Below, one piece after another: positions 16,466 through 27,241 of a stretch of 64,000 nucleotides of DNA. The position numbers were made by a program, and so were the translations under genes. The first letter of the stretch is position 1. Each line of letters opens with the position of its first letter. Origin of the DNA: Rubinisphaera margarita (lineage in GTDB: Bacteria > Planctomycetota > Planctomycetia > Planctomycetales > Planctomycetaceae); NCBI RefSeq assembly GCF_022267515.1, contig NZ_JAKFGB010000003.1:62001-126000 (forward strand). The letters run 5' to 3'. The notes under the pieces were generated by a model. It was not told the origin of the DNA. It made no database searches and was given only the letters and a program-made list of their open reading frames with translations.

Positions 16466-18460
16466 TCAATATCGGAGTCGAAAGACGACGATTGCTGTGC
16501 CCCAGAAGCAGGTGAAGGTGAGGAGCTTCAGCAGGACCCAGCCAGCGAGTTGAATCGATCCGCGGGGCTGCCATCGCCACTCAATCAGTCCGGGCAACAT
16601 CGCTCCAATGGGACCCAGTAGAAAGGCCCATTCAAACACGAGGCTCATCCGGCGGCACAACCAGTAATAGAACAGCGAAACGGCGACGAAGACGAACAGA
16701 GGCAGACGGTCTCGGAAACCAGCAGCGCGGCCCGTCGATTGTTGTCGCAGGTTCGCGAGCACGATCTCAAAGCTAATGAACAGACACAGCGGCCAGGTGA
16801 AAAGAAATTCCTGCGTCCAGAAACTGAGCCAGGTTGTGCCGCCCGCTCCCAGCAGAAAAGCCAGCGTTCGGTAGCAGATAATCCACGTAAACCATCGGCG
16901 ATCAGTGGGGGCGAATAAAGCTGGAATCGCTGCGAGAACCAGACTCGCACCCAGCAGGGCCAGCGTCCAGAGATACCAGGACCAGAGCCATTCGTCGGAC
17001 GGCAGATCGAAGGCGAATTCCGGTTCGACCGGAACGATTCGCGTGGACCAATCCGCGTATGCGGACTGTGGAATTTGAGCGGCTGACAGCGTCGTCTGAT
17101 CCTTCGGCAACAAGTGAGACTCGCCAATGTAGATGCAGGCGGCACGCGAGTGGTTGCGAACATAGATGCAACCGCGGTGCAGACTCGGTGGAGTCCAGGT
17201 GAGCTCGCCCGTCAACACGCCACATCGGGCCTGGATGTCGCAACGTTCCCGGTTCGGCCGGAGCAGGATCAGTTCCCCCCGTTCGTTGAACAGGATCAGC
17301 TTGCCATCCGCCACAACAATTCCCGATTGCCCGAGTTCTTCGGAGATGTCGTTGTTCGATCGCTGCGGCTTGCCGGAACCCTGTTCCCACAGTTCTTCTC
17401 CCGTCAGAAAGTCGACGCAGCGAAACTTGCCTCGCGACGGCCGTTGCGTTTTCGCCTGCGGATCGAAGATGTCGAATCCGTAGAGTGCGCCGTCAACCAG
17501 GACGCTTGAAAGCACATCGTTGGACAGTGTTTTCGATCGCCAGACGGTTTTGGGAATGGCCGTCTGTGTAAAGTCGTCGGAGATCTCCAGCAACTGCGAG
17601 CCGGCCTGGAACGGAGCCGCGATCCAGAGAAGGGGTTCGCGATAGATTGGCCACGCCGAGTGTTCGTCGTAGCCATGGGAAAGCTCCATGTGGCTCAGCA
17701 ACTCGCCGGTTCGAAGATCATGAATGACGAGCGCATTCTCCAGATAGCCGACGACCAGGTCTCGACCGCCGCGGGTGATCGGCATCGCGGGGCTGTAACT
17801 GCCCGGCTCATCTCCGGATTGCCAGACCGTCTTTCCGGTCTGAAGATCCAGCGCCACCAGACTCGCACCCGGACCGCCAACGGGCAGAAGCACAAGATCG
17901 TCGACAACAGTGGGCGAACACGAGTATCCGAAACCGGTGCCTCCATCGCCGCTGAAGTCTGTAACCACATTCCGGGACCAGACTTGGTGCCCGGTTCTCT
18001 CATCGAGACACCCGATGAGTCCTGCGGGGCTGGCAAACAGGACTTTCCCATCGGCCAGCGTCGGTGTGGCCCGGGGACCGGGGTAGACACCGGCGATTTC
18101 GTAAGGCCAGTCGTACCGATACCGCCAGCGGGTCTCGCCAGTACGGGCATCAAGGCAGTACACAAACTGTCCCTGCAATGACTGCGCGAGCGTGTAGACA
18201 GAGTCTTCTTTAGCGACGAAAGCCGAATACCCCTGTCCAAGATCGCGAACCCAGAGAACGGGCGGACCTTCTGGGGGCCAGGAGTCGGCCAGATTGATCT
18301 CCGGGGAATGCCCATCGTGATTCACTCCGCGGACGGAAGGCCAGCCGAGATCTGGAGTCCCTTCAGGAAGGAACGGATTTCCTTCGGCAGCGAGGGGAGC
18401 CAGCACGGTCCACGGGAGTAGGCATGAAGCAATCAGGAATGCCAGCCGTGCCGTCTGCAT
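16466..18460 (-). CDS. PQQ-type beta-propeller protein with C-terminal membrane segments
   Basis: The 664-residue protein has a signal peptide (ARLAFLIASCLLPWTVLAPLA) and repeated propeller blades of the PQQ/WD-like type, each with a G.xxWxx pattern (TGETRWRYRY, TGHQVWSRN, TGKTVWQSGD, TGEELWEQGS). The last third has several hydrophobic helices (WSWYLWTLALLGASLVLAAI and others), so the propeller is tethered to a membrane. Similar planctomycete proteins are of unknown function. ATG 18460 is preferred over the TTG two codons upstream. It ends nine bases from the convergent LamG gene. Confidence 0.78.
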   Translation of the reverse strand: MQTARLAFLIASCLLPWTVLAPLAAEGNPFLPEGTPDLGWPSVRGVNHDGHSPEINLADSWPPEGPPVLWVRDLGQGYSAFVAKEDSVYTLAQSLQGQFVYCLDARTGETRWRYRYDWPYEIAGVYPGPRATPTLADGKVLFASPAGLIGCLDERTGHQVWSRNVVTDFSGDGGTGFGYSCSPTVVDDLVLLPVGGPGASLVALDLQTGKTVWQSGDEPGSYSPAMPITRGGRDLVVGYLENALVIHDLRTGELLSHMELSHGYDEHSAWPIYREPLLWIAAPFQAGSQLLEISDDFTQTAIPKTVWRSKTLSNDVLSSVLVDGALYGFDIFDPQAKTQRPSRGKFRCVDFLTGEELWEQGSGKPQRSNNDISEELGQSGIVVADGKLILFNERGELILLRPNRERCDIQARCGVLTGELTWTPPSLHRGCIYVRNHSRAACIYIGESHLLPKDQTTLSAAQIPQSAYADWSTRIVPVEPEFAFDLPSDEWLWSWYLWTLALLGASLVLAAIPALFAPTDRRWFTWIICYRTLAFLLGAGGTTWLSFWTQEFLFTWPLCLFISFEIVLANLRQQSTGRAAGFRDRLPLFVFVAVSLFYYWLCRRMSLVFEWAFLLGPIGAMLPGLIEWRWQPRGSIQLAGWVLLKLLTFTCFWGTAIVVFRLRY

Positions 18461-18568
18461 GCGCAATCATCCGCAGCCGGGAGAATGGACGAACGTCCGA
18501 GGTGTCAGAATACCAGACGATTGTACGCCTGCGTCGACCTCGGCGATATGCAGATCGGGAGTTCCGTG

Positions 18569-20107
18569 TCAGTTCGCTGCGGAGCCCTGGACCGGTTCCG
18601 CGATTTCTGGCGGATCCGCAGGAGCCGTTGACGTCGCGTCCCGATTCTTCATCGCCTCTTCGGCTTCCTGTTTGGCCCCACGAATCATGGTGCGGAATAC
18701 GATGTGATGCAGCGGAACGACGCTGTACCAGTAGAGGATGCCGCCCAGACCCTTGGGACGGAAGCGAGCTGTTTGTGTAAGGCGACAGCGATTCTCTTCG
18801 AGCGGCTCGATATGGAAATCAAGCTCGGCGTCGCCGGGAACTTTCATCTCGGCATGGAGTGTCAGCCGCGAGCTGCATCGGATGTGGCGAACCCTCCAGA
18901 AGTCGACGGCTTCTCCATAACGGAGCACCGTCGGATGCCGACGGCCACGCCGTAACCCCGGCCCCCCGATAAACTGGTCCATCAGTCCGCGAAGTCGCCA
19001 GAGATAGTCGACGCCCCAATAGCCGTGCTCGCCACCAATACTGCTGACGACCCGAAAGACCGTTTCCTGATCAGCATCGATGTCAATAGTTTGAACGTCG
19101 CGAAAAACCGTGCCGCCGGCCCAGTCCGGGTCGCCGGTCATTTTGCCGGCCATCGACCAGTTGGTCTCGATGTCTCCCTCGTTGAGATTGTTGACCGCCG
19201 ATCGAATCGCCTCACTGACAGAATAGAGTTTTTTCTGCGGCAACAGCTGGCGAGCCAGATCATTTCGGCAAACAGTTTTGTTCTTGAGCCCCTCGGCCAG
19301 AGGACGGGCAATCTTGGGGCTGACCGGAGTCACCAGACCGATCCAGAGTGAACTGAGCCACGGAGTGAGCACCGGTACCGGTACGATCCAGCGTCGCGGC
19401 AACCCGAGTTCCCCGGCCATGGTCCGCATGACATCCCGATACCGCATGACATCGCTGCCACCGATATCAAGCGACTGACCATGGGATTCCGGGATTTCCA
19501 GACAATCGATGAGATACACCAGAACGTTTTCGATCGCGATCGGCTGGGTTTCGGTTGAAACCCATTTCGGTGTCACCATCACGGGGAGGCGATCGACCAG
19601 ATAGCGGAGTGTCTCGAACGAGGCGGATCCGGACCCGATGATCATCGCGGCTCGAAACCCGGTCACTGGCATGCCGTTCTCCCGCAGCACGCTCTCAACC
19701 TCACGACGACTGCGAAGATGTTCGCTCAGGCCGGGGCCCATCTCGCCAAGTCCGCCTAAATAAACGATGTGTTTCACGCCGCAGCGTTGGGCTCCGTTCG
19801 AAAAAGACCGGGCCAGTTCACGATCCCGTTCGGCATAACTGCTGCCGGCCGATTCCATTGAATGGATGAGGTAGTAAGCAGCTTCACAATCCGTGCAGGC
19901 TTCGTCGAGAGTGCCGTCATCGCTCACATCCCCTTGAATCACTTCCAGCAATGGGTGATCACGCCAGATACGCCCCTCAAGCTTCTCAGGACTGCGAACC
20001 AGACAGCGGACGGGATATCCCAGTTCGAGTAGTCTGGGGACAATCCGACCACCGATATAACCGGTCGCCCCGGTCACGAGAACACGTTGCTTGCTGGAAG
20101 TCGTCAT
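18569..20107 (-). CDS. SDR-type NAD(P)-binding protein with C-terminal DUF2867
   Basis: The 512-residue protein begins with an extended-SDR nucleotide loop, VLVTGATGYIGGRIVPRLL, and continues with GDVSDDGTL and YYLIHSM. The N-terminal 300 residues form a NmrA/atypical SDR fold. The C-terminal 180 residues (from about WAGGTVFRDVQTIDI to GGILYWYSVVPLHHIV) match DUF2867, a START-like domain often fused to such SDRs. The substrate is unknown; the fusion suggests a redox enzyme or sensor acting on a hydrophobic ligand. It is divergent from addB. Confidence 0.85.
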   Translation of the reverse strand: MTTSSKQRVLVTGATGYIGGRIVPRLLELGYPVRCLVRSPEKLEGRIWRDHPLLEVIQGDVSDDGTLDEACTDCEAAYYLIHSMESAGSSYAERDRELARSFSNGAQRCGVKHIVYLGGLGEMGPGLSEHLRSRREVESVLRENGMPVTGFRAAMIIGSGSASFETLRYLVDRLPVMVTPKWVSTETQPIAIENVLVYLIDCLEIPESHGQSLDIGGSDVMRYRDVMRTMAGELGLPRRWIVPVPVLTPWLSSLWIGLVTPVSPKIARPLAEGLKNKTVCRNDLARQLLPQKKLYSVSEAIRSAVNNLNEGDIETNWSMAGKMTGDPDWAGGTVFRDVQTIDIDADQETVFRVVSSIGGEHGYWGVDYLWRLRGLMDQFIGGPGLRRGRRHPTVLRYGEAVDFWRVRHIRCSSRLTLHAEMKVPGDAELDFHIEPLEENRCRLTQTARFRPKGLGGILYWYSVVPLHHIVFRTMIRGAKQEAEEAMKNRDATSTAPADPPEIAEPVQGSAAN

Positions 20108-20219
20108 AGAGAAAAGACGTTTCTTTATTCGTCAACGTGGACTATCGCCAGCGTTCTGGCTGCAATTCGTGATCGCGAAAGCGACCCCTCGGAGAATTCC
20201 GATCCGCACTGCTCGAGGT

Positions 20220-20241
20220 GTCTCTTTAGTTATAGAGAGAC
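20220..20241. promoter_or_regulatory. Inverted repeat in the SDR/addB divergent region
   Basis: GTCTCT and AGAGAC form an inverted repeat around TTAGTTATAG. It lies between two divergent genes, away from both starts, and could be an operator or a hairpin in a leader. TACAAT at about 20332 is a possible -10 for addB, but no convincing -35 is spaced with it. Confidence 0.35.
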
Positions 20242-20393
20242 TGCGGCGGTTCACAAGCACGGTTTCGGCTGCCGGGAACGCAATGTGAGAACAGATTCCG
20301 TCCGACGGATATTCACAAGGCGGCGAACTGCTACAATAGTGCCCAAAGTAGTGAACAACAGGGACGATGTTTCCACACAGACGGGATTCGGGA

Positions 20394-23300
20394 ATGCTTC
20401 ATCTGGTCAGCGGTTTGACGGGCTCGGGTAAGACCGCGCAATGTCTGCAATCGTATCGCCAGGCCCTTCGCGCTCAGGCCGATGACGGTGATATGGGCCA
20501 GACGCTGTGGATTACGCCGACGCATCGTTCGGTCCAGCAGGTCATCGAATCGCTGTTCGATGAGGATCTCCGCTGTTGTTTCGACCCGGGGGTGATGACG
20601 TTCGACCAGTTCGCCGAGCGGGTGCTGAATCGCTCAGGCCACGCCGCGTCGATGCTCAAGCCGTTCCAGCGGTGGATGCTGCTCCGATATCTGGTCAATC
20701 AGTCGCTTCAGGCCGGCGAACTGCAACATTTCCGGAATGTGGCCCGTACGTTCGGTTTCGTCAGCCTGCTCTCGCAGTTCATTTCTGAACTGAAGCGGGA
20801 AGAGACCTGGCCAGATGCGTTGCGTCGGGCACTCGAACGGCGTCCTCCCTCGGCAAAAGACGAGGAACTCTGTCGGCTGTACGAACGGTATCAGGACACG
20901 CTGGGAGAATGGAACAAATACGATGCCGAAGGCCGCTTCTGGCTGGCCCGCACTCTTCTGGCGGAAGGGAAATGGAACGCGTTTCCCCGGTTGCGGCTCG
21001 TTGTCGTCGATGGCTTCACCGACTTCACAGCGACGCAGTACGTCACACTGTCGTTGATTGCCCGACACGCCGATGAGATGTATGTGACCTTTCCGGTCGA
21101 ACGGAACGACAGTCGTGAGGATCTGTTCTCGAAACCGCTCCGGTCATTACATGCCCTCCGGCGACATGCGAAGAAACAGGGGGTGGATGTCGATGAGATC
21201 GAAGTTCGCCCGGAGTCTCCGGAGACCGATGGCATGCAGGCCACGGGGCTGGTGACGATTCGCCAGAATCTTTTCGCCAATCCGCGGAAGCTTCAGCCTT
21301 CGGACGAATCCACGGGAGTGGAACTGGTTGCCGCATCCGGAGCGCGCGCCGAGATGCGGGAGGTGGTCCGGCGGGTTAAATCGCTGCTGCTGCATCATGT
21401 TCCCGCGGAAGACATCATCGTAACGACGCGCGACCTGCAGCATGCGGCCCCGTTAATCGAAGAAATCTGGTCCGATGCCGGCGTGCCGTTTCATCTCGAA
21501 GTGAACCGGCCCGTCAGTTCGTTGCCACTGGCGAAATCGATCTCGGCTTTGTTTGCCGTGAGTGTGAGCGACTGGTCGTACGCTTCCCTCAAGAAACTGT
21601 TGACGCAAACGACAATCCGCTTTCAGGGGGATGATGTCCGCACCCGCATCACGCTGAGAACGCTTCGCCGTCTCAATCTGCGGCGCAATCGAGCCGAAAT
21701 TCTGGAGACCCTGAACTCGCTCGTCGCGCGCGGCGGCTCCTCGGACGCCGATGTGTCGGCCCTGGAAACCTCGCTCGAAGTTCTTACCGAGCTGGATGAC
21801 CTGCTCAAGCCGTTTCAGCAGAAGCAGACCTGGACCGAACATGTGCAGCGACTTGTCGCCCGGGTGCGGGAACTCTTCCGGCAGAACAAAACCGATACCG
21901 AACCGACTCCGTTCGCGATCCTTCGGCCCGAGGATGAGTTCGACCTGATCGTCGGTCTATTGCGAGACGCGAGCCGCTTTCAGGATGATCTGCTGGCCGC
22001 CTCAGGACAGCTTGCCAGTCTGCAGGAATTCGCGAGCTGGGCCGATGAGCAGTTCCGAACGCAGCATCTGCCGCCGCGTCGTCCGCGTCCGGGAGAAGTG
22101 CAGATACTCGAAGCGAGCGACGCCCGGCATCTGCGGGCGAAGTATCTGTTCGTATGCGGATTGCAGGAAGGGACTTTCCCGTCATCCCGCGAACATCAGC
22201 CGTTTTACAGCGAGCAGGAACGGCAGCAGTGGATCGAACTCGGCGTGCCGCTCGATCACAGAGCGGGGCATTACCAGGATGAAATGCAGTTCTTCTATCG
22301 ACTGGCGACCCGCCCGTCGCAGCAGTTGACTCTGGCTTATTCGTTCGTTTCTTCACGCGGCCAGCCGCAGTACGCCAGCCCGTTCTATCAGGCGACGCGA
22401 AGTCTGTTCGCAGATCCCCGGGTCGAAACGAAGATCGATCAGCTTTCGCCGGTGCCGCGCGCAGGCGAATTGCTCACCGAGACCGATCTCCGGCTGTATG
22501 CCGTGAAGTCGATCAGCGACGGCGATCCGGTGCTGCTGCGATGGATGTTGTCGCAGCAGAAATACGACCGGCAGTCTCAGTGCCTGTTGGCGGCTGCCCG
22601 GATGAATGCCGCGCGATTCGAATCCCACGGTTTTACGCCCTACGAAGGAATGTTGCGAAGTCCGGCCGTGCGGCAACGATTGATGGACTGGTTCACGCCG
22701 CAGTACACCTTCAGCGCGACTCAGCTCGAATCGTACGCGAGCTGTCCGTACCGGTTTCATCTCGATACCGTGCTTGAACTCGAACCGCAGTCTGCTCCCC
22801 GGCTCGAGACCGATCATCGCAAGCGTGGAACAATCATCCACGATCTGCTGGCCGAACTTCACGAAACCGAACTGCGTGAGTTGCTGGCCGCCGATGCGGA
22901 GGGGAAGAGCACGCTGCTGTCGACGAAATTTCTCGACCTGCTGCAGCAGCGATTCGGACGCAACATCTCCGGCAACGAATTGCAACAGTCGCTGGATGAG
23001 ATCGAAGCCAGTCTGCTTTCGGAGTGGGCCGATTTGTACGAGTCTCAAACCGAGCAGTACACCGGTCGGTTCGACGTTGAATGGGAACAGCCACTGGAGC
23101 CAAAGTTCCGCGAGATTGCATTCGGGAGCAGCAGCTCTCGACGAGAAACGGAAGAGCCGGCCGGGTATCCTCCCGTCGCCTTCGGTTCGGAAGATGAGCG
23201 CGTCTTCATTGAAGGTCGCATCGACCGGATTGATGTCGGACGAACCGGCGGACGCGATACCTTTGTGCTGATCGACTACAAGACAGGCAAGCCGCCGAAG

Positions 23301-23702
23301 TTCAAGGATGCCGATGTCTCGCGCGGGACTCATCTGCAGTTGGCGCTCTACACGGTGGCCATCATGCGACTGCAACTGCTGGGTGAAGACGCCGTCCCCT
23401 GGTTCGTCGGCTACTGGGGTGTCCGTCAAGATGGATTCGAGCCGCGGTTCCTGGGCGGAAAACGGAACCCGGATCCGCTTGGCGAGGAGTTCCTGAAGAT
23501 CTGGGCGGAACAACTCGATCTAATTCTGCCGAAGCTCATCCGTTCCCTGCGGAATGCCGAGTTTCCCGTGATCAATCCAGATGAGGAATGCACGAGCCGG
23601 TGTCCGTACTCAACCGTTTGTCGCGTCAATCAGGTCCGAGCGGTCGCCGAGCCCCTCGAAAAACTCTGGACCGTTCAGACTCAGCCTGAAGAGAACAGCT
23701 AA
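20394..23702 (+). CDS. addB: AddB-type subunit of the AddAB recombination nuclease
   Basis: AddB pairs with AddA to resect double-strand breaks for RecA-dependent repair. The protein (1,102 residues from ATG 20394) starts MLHLVSGLTGSGKTAQ, the Walker A of this inactivated-helicase subunit. Near the end it has a PD-(D/E)xK nuclease core with RIDRIDV and FVLIDYKTGK. One cysteine in ESYASCPYRFH and three in CTSRCPYSTVC match the iron-sulfur staple around the AddB nuclease. ATG 20394 is chosen because the domain begins there; ATG 20367, nine codons upstream, is possible. It ends five bases before addA. Confidence 0.9.
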   Translation: MLHLVSGLTGSGKTAQCLQSYRQALRAQADDGDMGQTLWITPTHRSVQQVIESLFDEDLRCCFDPGVMTFDQFAERVLNRSGHAASMLKPFQRWMLLRYLVNQSLQAGELQHFRNVARTFGFVSLLSQFISELKREETWPDALRRALERRPPSAKDEELCRLYERYQDTLGEWNKYDAEGRFWLARTLLAEGKWNAFPRLRLVVVDGFTDFTATQYVTLSLIARHADEMYVTFPVERNDSREDLFSKPLRSLHALRRHAKKQGVDVDEIEVRPESPETDGMQATGLVTIRQNLFANPRKLQPSDESTGVELVAASGARAEMREVVRRVKSLLLHHVPAEDIIVTTRDLQHAAPLIEEIWSDAGVPFHLEVNRPVSSLPLAKSISALFAVSVSDWSYASLKKLLTQTTIRFQGDDVRTRITLRTLRRLNLRRNRAEILETLNSLVARGGSSDADVSALETSLEVLTELDDLLKPFQQKQTWTEHVQRLVARVRELFRQNKTDTEPTPFAILRPEDEFDLIVGLLRDASRFQDDLLAASGQLASLQEFASWADEQFRTQHLPPRRPRPGEVQILEASDARHLRAKYLFVCGLQEGTFPSSREHQPFYSEQERQQWIELGVPLDHRAGHYQDEMQFFYRLATRPSQQLTLAYSFVSSRGQPQYASPFYQATRSLFADPRVETKIDQLSPVPRAGELLTETDLRLYAVKSISDGDPVLLRWMLSQQKYDRQSQCLLAAARMNAARFESHGFTPYEGMLRSPAVRQRLMDWFTPQYTFSATQLESYASCPYRFHLDTVLELEPQSAPRLETDHRKRGTIIHDLLAELHETELRELLAADAEGKSTLLSTKFLDLLQQRFGRNISGNELQQSLDEIEASLLSEWADLYESQTEQYTGRFDVEWEQPLEPKFREIAFGSSSSRRETEEPAGYPPVAFGSEDERVFIEGRIDRIDVGRTGGRDTFVLIDYKTGKPPKFKDADVSRGTHLQLALYTVAIMRLQLLGEDAVPWFVGYWGVRQDGFEPRFLGGKRNPDPLGEEFLKIWAEQLDLILPKLIRSLRNAEFPVINPDEECTSRCPYSTVCRVNQVRAVAEPLEKLWTVQTQPEENS

Positions 23703-23707
23703 CCACG

Positions 23708-26700
23708 ATGCCCTACACACCGCAGCAGGCTGCTGCCATTGAAACGCGGAATGTCTCGATCGCCCTGGCCGCTGGAGCCGGGTGCGGGAAGACGTTTGTA
23801 TTGACCCAACGCTTTGTCGCCGAGCTGATGCGAAAGCCCTGTTCGGAAACGCTCGACGGACTCATGGCTATCACGTTCACAGATCGAGCCGCCCGGGAAA
23901 TGCGGGATCGGATTCGCGAACGGGTGCGGGAGCAACTCGCCAGTTGCGAGGACGACGAAGTGGCCAGCTGGCAGGCAATTCTGCGGGATCTTGAAACCGC
24001 ACGCATTCAGACGATTCACTCGTTCTGTACGTCGACATTGCGGCGATATTCGACCGAGCTGGGCATCGATCCCGAGTTCTCAGTCCTCGATGAGCCCACA
24101 GCGACGGCGCTGCTTTCGCAGACGGTGGAAACGCAACTCGAAACCCTGTTGCGGGCCAAAAACGAAGATGCTTTCAGTTTCGTGCTCCGGTATGGACTGG
24201 AAGATACACTCCGTCGCCTCCGCGAACTGACTCGGCAGCGTTTTCAGCTTCCGGAAACCATAAGTGTCGCCTCGGCGGAAGCGGAGCTGATCGATTTCTG
24301 GCGTCGCTTTCATCGCGAGCAGTATCTACCGATGAAGTTCGACGAACTGAAGGAATCTCCCGAAGTCTCGCAGTTGCAGCCGATGCTCGGGAACGATCTC
24401 GCTTCGACGCCGAAATGGAAGGATCGTCAGCAGATTCTCCGCGAGCATCTGGGGGCGCTCGAATATACCGGCTCGTTAACCGTGGAGTCCCTTCAGGAAC
24501 TGCGGGAAGCTTGCACCGTCCAGCATGTTCACAAGAACAAATGGATTTCCGAAGAGATCTACGAACAGGTTCGCGATAGCCTCAAACAATTGCGAATTCG
24601 AATTGACGCGTTGCTCCCGGTGCTCGAACTCGATCCTGTTGCACTGCAGCAGGGGGCGATGTTCGGCCTGCAGGCCCTGCGGATGACGACCCAGATTGTA
24701 CGAGCCTATCAGCAACAGAAACGGGATCAGGCGACTCTCGACTTCGACGACCTGCTGCTGATGATGCGGGATTTGCTGCAGACGGATGAATCAGTCCGTA
24801 AGAGCCTGCAGCAGGGAACGCATTTTCTACTGCTCGACGAGTTTCAGGACACCGATCCGGTACAGACGGAGATCGTTCGAGCAATCTGCGGCGACCGGCT
24901 CACATCCGGCGGTCTGTTCCTCGTAGGTGATGTCAAGCAATCGATTTATCGCTTCCGTCGAGCCGATCCTTCTGTGTTCCGCCAGTTACGGGAACAGATT
25001 CCGAGACCGGGGCAACTCTCGCTGACACGGAACTTTCGCAGCCAGCAGGGCGTGCTGGACTTTGTGAACTTCCTGTTCGCCCCGGCGATGCCCGGTGAGT
25101 ACGACAGTCTCACCGCATTCGATGAGAACGAGTACCCGCCGCGAAGCAAAGTCGAGTTCCTCTGGTCGAGCGATCCGGATGTCGATGACGGTGCGACAGT
25201 CGGCGACAAGCGGCGCATTGAAGCCGAATGGATTGCCTCGCGAATTCAGACACTGCTGGAAGACGACACGCCGCGAATCCGGGAGAAAAACGCCGACGGC
25301 CAGATCGAACTGCGTCCGGTGCGGAACGGGGATATCACGATCCTGTTTCGGGCCTTTAGTCATCTTGGCGTCTACGAAGATGCGTTGCGGAAAGCCGGGA
25401 TTGAATATTACGTTGTCAGCGGACGGGCGTTCTTTGCTCAACAGGAAGTTTTCGATCTGGCGAATCTCTGTCGGTTCCTCGATGACGATTCCGATGAAGT
25501 CGCCCTGGTCGGCATTCTCCGTTCCCCCATGTTCGGCTGGTCCGATGACACCATTGCCGAAGTCGCCGATCACTCGGGTGGACTCTGGCAGACGCTGAGC
25601 CAGAACGAACGGGTGTCGGTCAGCGATGCCGCTCAGGCGGGAGTCGTGGGGCGAACCCGGGAGATCCTTAGCGAGCTGATGGACCTGCGGCATCGGGTGG
25701 GTATTGGCACGCTGCTTCGTCACGCGGTCACTGAGACGGGATACGACGGGGCGCTGCTGACCGAGTTTCTCGGCGAGCGAAAAGTCGCGAACTTGCAGAA
25801 GCTTCTCTCGATGGCCGACCAGTTCGATCAGGTGGCTCTGTTGGGACTCTCCGAGTTCAGCGATCGGTTGCTGGAATCGATTTCGGAAGATGCCAAGGAA
25901 GAGTTGGCGGCGACTCATGCCGAGAGCGGCGATGTCGTCCGACTGATGACCGTGCACCAGTCAAAAGGACTCGAGTTTCCGGTTGTCTTTGTCGCCGATA
26001 TTAACCGTCGACAAAACGCGAATCGCGATACGTCCGTGCTGCATCCCCGGCTCGGTCCGCTGCTCTCGTTGCCCTATATCAAGGGCGAGCAACTCACTCA
26101 TCCTGTTCTTACGATGCACCGCGATCTGGAAGCTGCCGAAGACGAATCGGAAGCGATTCGTCTCTTTTATGTCGCGACCACTCGAGCAGCCGATTTGCTG
26201 GTTCTGTCCGCGTACTGGCATCCCGATGAAAGTCTGTCGGGGCCGTGGATGACTCTGCTTGCCGATCGATTCGACCTCACGACAGGCCTGGCGCGTCACG
26301 ATCCGCTGCTGGGGCAGATGCAGCAGCCGGGGATGGAACCGCAGCGGCTTCCGCATATCACCATCACGTCCGAGAAACCTGAGCGACGGCGGCCGGAATC
26401 CGAACCGCGGCCAACCCGGCTCTCGAAGTGGGAAGAGCTGCTCTCAAGTTCAGAGCCCGTCCGGCCGCCATTGATGGCACTTCCCGCGACGCCGACATCG
26501 CTGCAGCCGCTGCGAATCTCGGTTTCGCAGCTCGAAGACCTTGATGCGAAGCTTCGAACTTCGGACGGACAGAAGTCGTCCGGCATGATCGCGGCTTCGG
26601 ATGTGAAACTGTCACTGCAGGAGTCGGAGCTGCTGGGCCACGTTCTGCATGCGGCTATGGAACATCTCGATGCGAACGAGCCCGGAGAGATCGATCGCGT

Positions 26701-27241
26701 GCTTCAGCAGGCCGCCGATGAACTTGGCGAAACTCTGCCGGCGGAAGTTCAGCGAACAGCCGCTCAACGACTCAAGCAGTTGTTCGCTTCAGATCTGCTT
26801 GAAGAGCTGGCCACAGCACCCCAGTTGCACCGCGAAGCTGAATTTTTGCTCCGCTGGGCCGGCGAGAACGGTGATCCAGGAGCGACGGTCGTCGGGACCG
26901 TCGACTGTCTATTGCGGAACGAACGCGGGGAATGGCATCTGATCGACTACAAAACAGGGCGGCTGCCGGAGACTCCTGAAGCCGTGCTGGAGAAGTTCGG
27001 CATCCAAATGTGTCTCTACGCTCTGGCGATTCAGGAATGGACCGGGAACTATCCGGCGTCGATCCGAATCATTCAGCTGGGAGAGACGATTCGCGAAGTC
27101 GAGCTGAAAATCACCGACGCAATCATTGCACAATTCCGCTCGCGTATTCATGCTGCGCTCCGACAGGCTCGGAACTCATTACTTCCGATGCCGGTTGAGG
27201 AACCATCCCCCGAATCCCTTCAGCGAACAGTCCAGGCGTGA
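23708..27241 (+). CDS. addA: AddA-type helicase-nuclease
   Basis: A 1,177-residue UvrD-family (SF1A) helicase with a C-terminal nuclease. It shows YTPQQAAAIE (Q motif), AAGAGCGKTFVLTQR (Walker A), AITFTDRAAREMRDR (motif Ia), FLLLDEFQDTDPVQ (Walker B), LVGDVKQSIYRFRRADP (motif III), LMTVHQSKGLEFPVVFV (motif V) and LFYVATTRA (motif VI). The nuclease core is GTVDCLLRN and HLIDYKTGRL. It unwinds and degrades DNA ends until Chi modifies its action. The start lies directly behind addB; the stop overlaps the next gene as GTGA. Confidence 0.95.
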   Translation: MPYTPQQAAAIETRNVSIALAAGAGCGKTFVLTQRFVAELMRKPCSETLDGLMAITFTDRAAREMRDRIRERVREQLASCEDDEVASWQAILRDLETARIQTIHSFCTSTLRRYSTELGIDPEFSVLDEPTATALLSQTVETQLETLLRAKNEDAFSFVLRYGLEDTLRRLRELTRQRFQLPETISVASAEAELIDFWRRFHREQYLPMKFDELKESPEVSQLQPMLGNDLASTPKWKDRQQILREHLGALEYTGSLTVESLQELREACTVQHVHKNKWISEEIYEQVRDSLKQLRIRIDALLPVLELDPVALQQGAMFGLQALRMTTQIVRAYQQQKRDQATLDFDDLLLMMRDLLQTDESVRKSLQQGTHFLLLDEFQDTDPVQTEIVRAICGDRLTSGGLFLVGDVKQSIYRFRRADPSVFRQLREQIPRPGQLSLTRNFRSQQGVLDFVNFLFAPAMPGEYDSLTAFDENEYPPRSKVEFLWSSDPDVDDGATVGDKRRIEAEWIASRIQTLLEDDTPRIREKNADGQIELRPVRNGDITILFRAFSHLGVYEDALRKAGIEYYVVSGRAFFAQQEVFDLANLCRFLDDDSDEVALVGILRSPMFGWSDDTIAEVADHSGGLWQTLSQNERVSVSDAAQAGVVGRTREILSELMDLRHRVGIGTLLRHAVTETGYDGALLTEFLGERKVANLQKLLSMADQFDQVALLGLSEFSDRLLESISEDAKEELAATHAESGDVVRLMTVHQSKGLEFPVVFVADINRRQNANRDTSVLHPRLGPLLSLPYIKGEQLTHPVLTMHRDLEAAEDESEAIRLFYVATTRAADLLVLSAYWHPDESLSGPWMTLLADRFDLTTGLARHDPLLGQMQQPGMEPQRLPHITITSEKPERRRPESEPRPTRLSKWEELLSSSEPVRPPLMALPATPTSLQPLRISVSQLEDLDAKLRTSDGQKSSGMIAASDVKLSLQESELLGHVLHAAMEHLDANEPGEIDRVLQQAADELGETLPAEVQRTAAQRLKQLFASDLLEELATAPQLHREAEFLLRWAGENGDPGATVVGTVDCLLRNERGEWHLIDYKTGRLPETPEAVLEKFGIQMCLYALAIQEWTGNYPASIRIIQLGETIREVELKITDAIIAQFRSRIHAALRQARNSLLPMPVEEPSPESLQRTVQA

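Noticed and set aside
22353..23513. 386-codon antisense frame across addB
   Set aside because: It covers the AddB nuclease and cysteine motifs on the other strand and is not supported by any motif.
25700..25725. Second sigma-54-like site (TTGGCACGCTGC) inside addA
   Set aside because: The -12 GC is not at the required spacing and it lies within a coding region.
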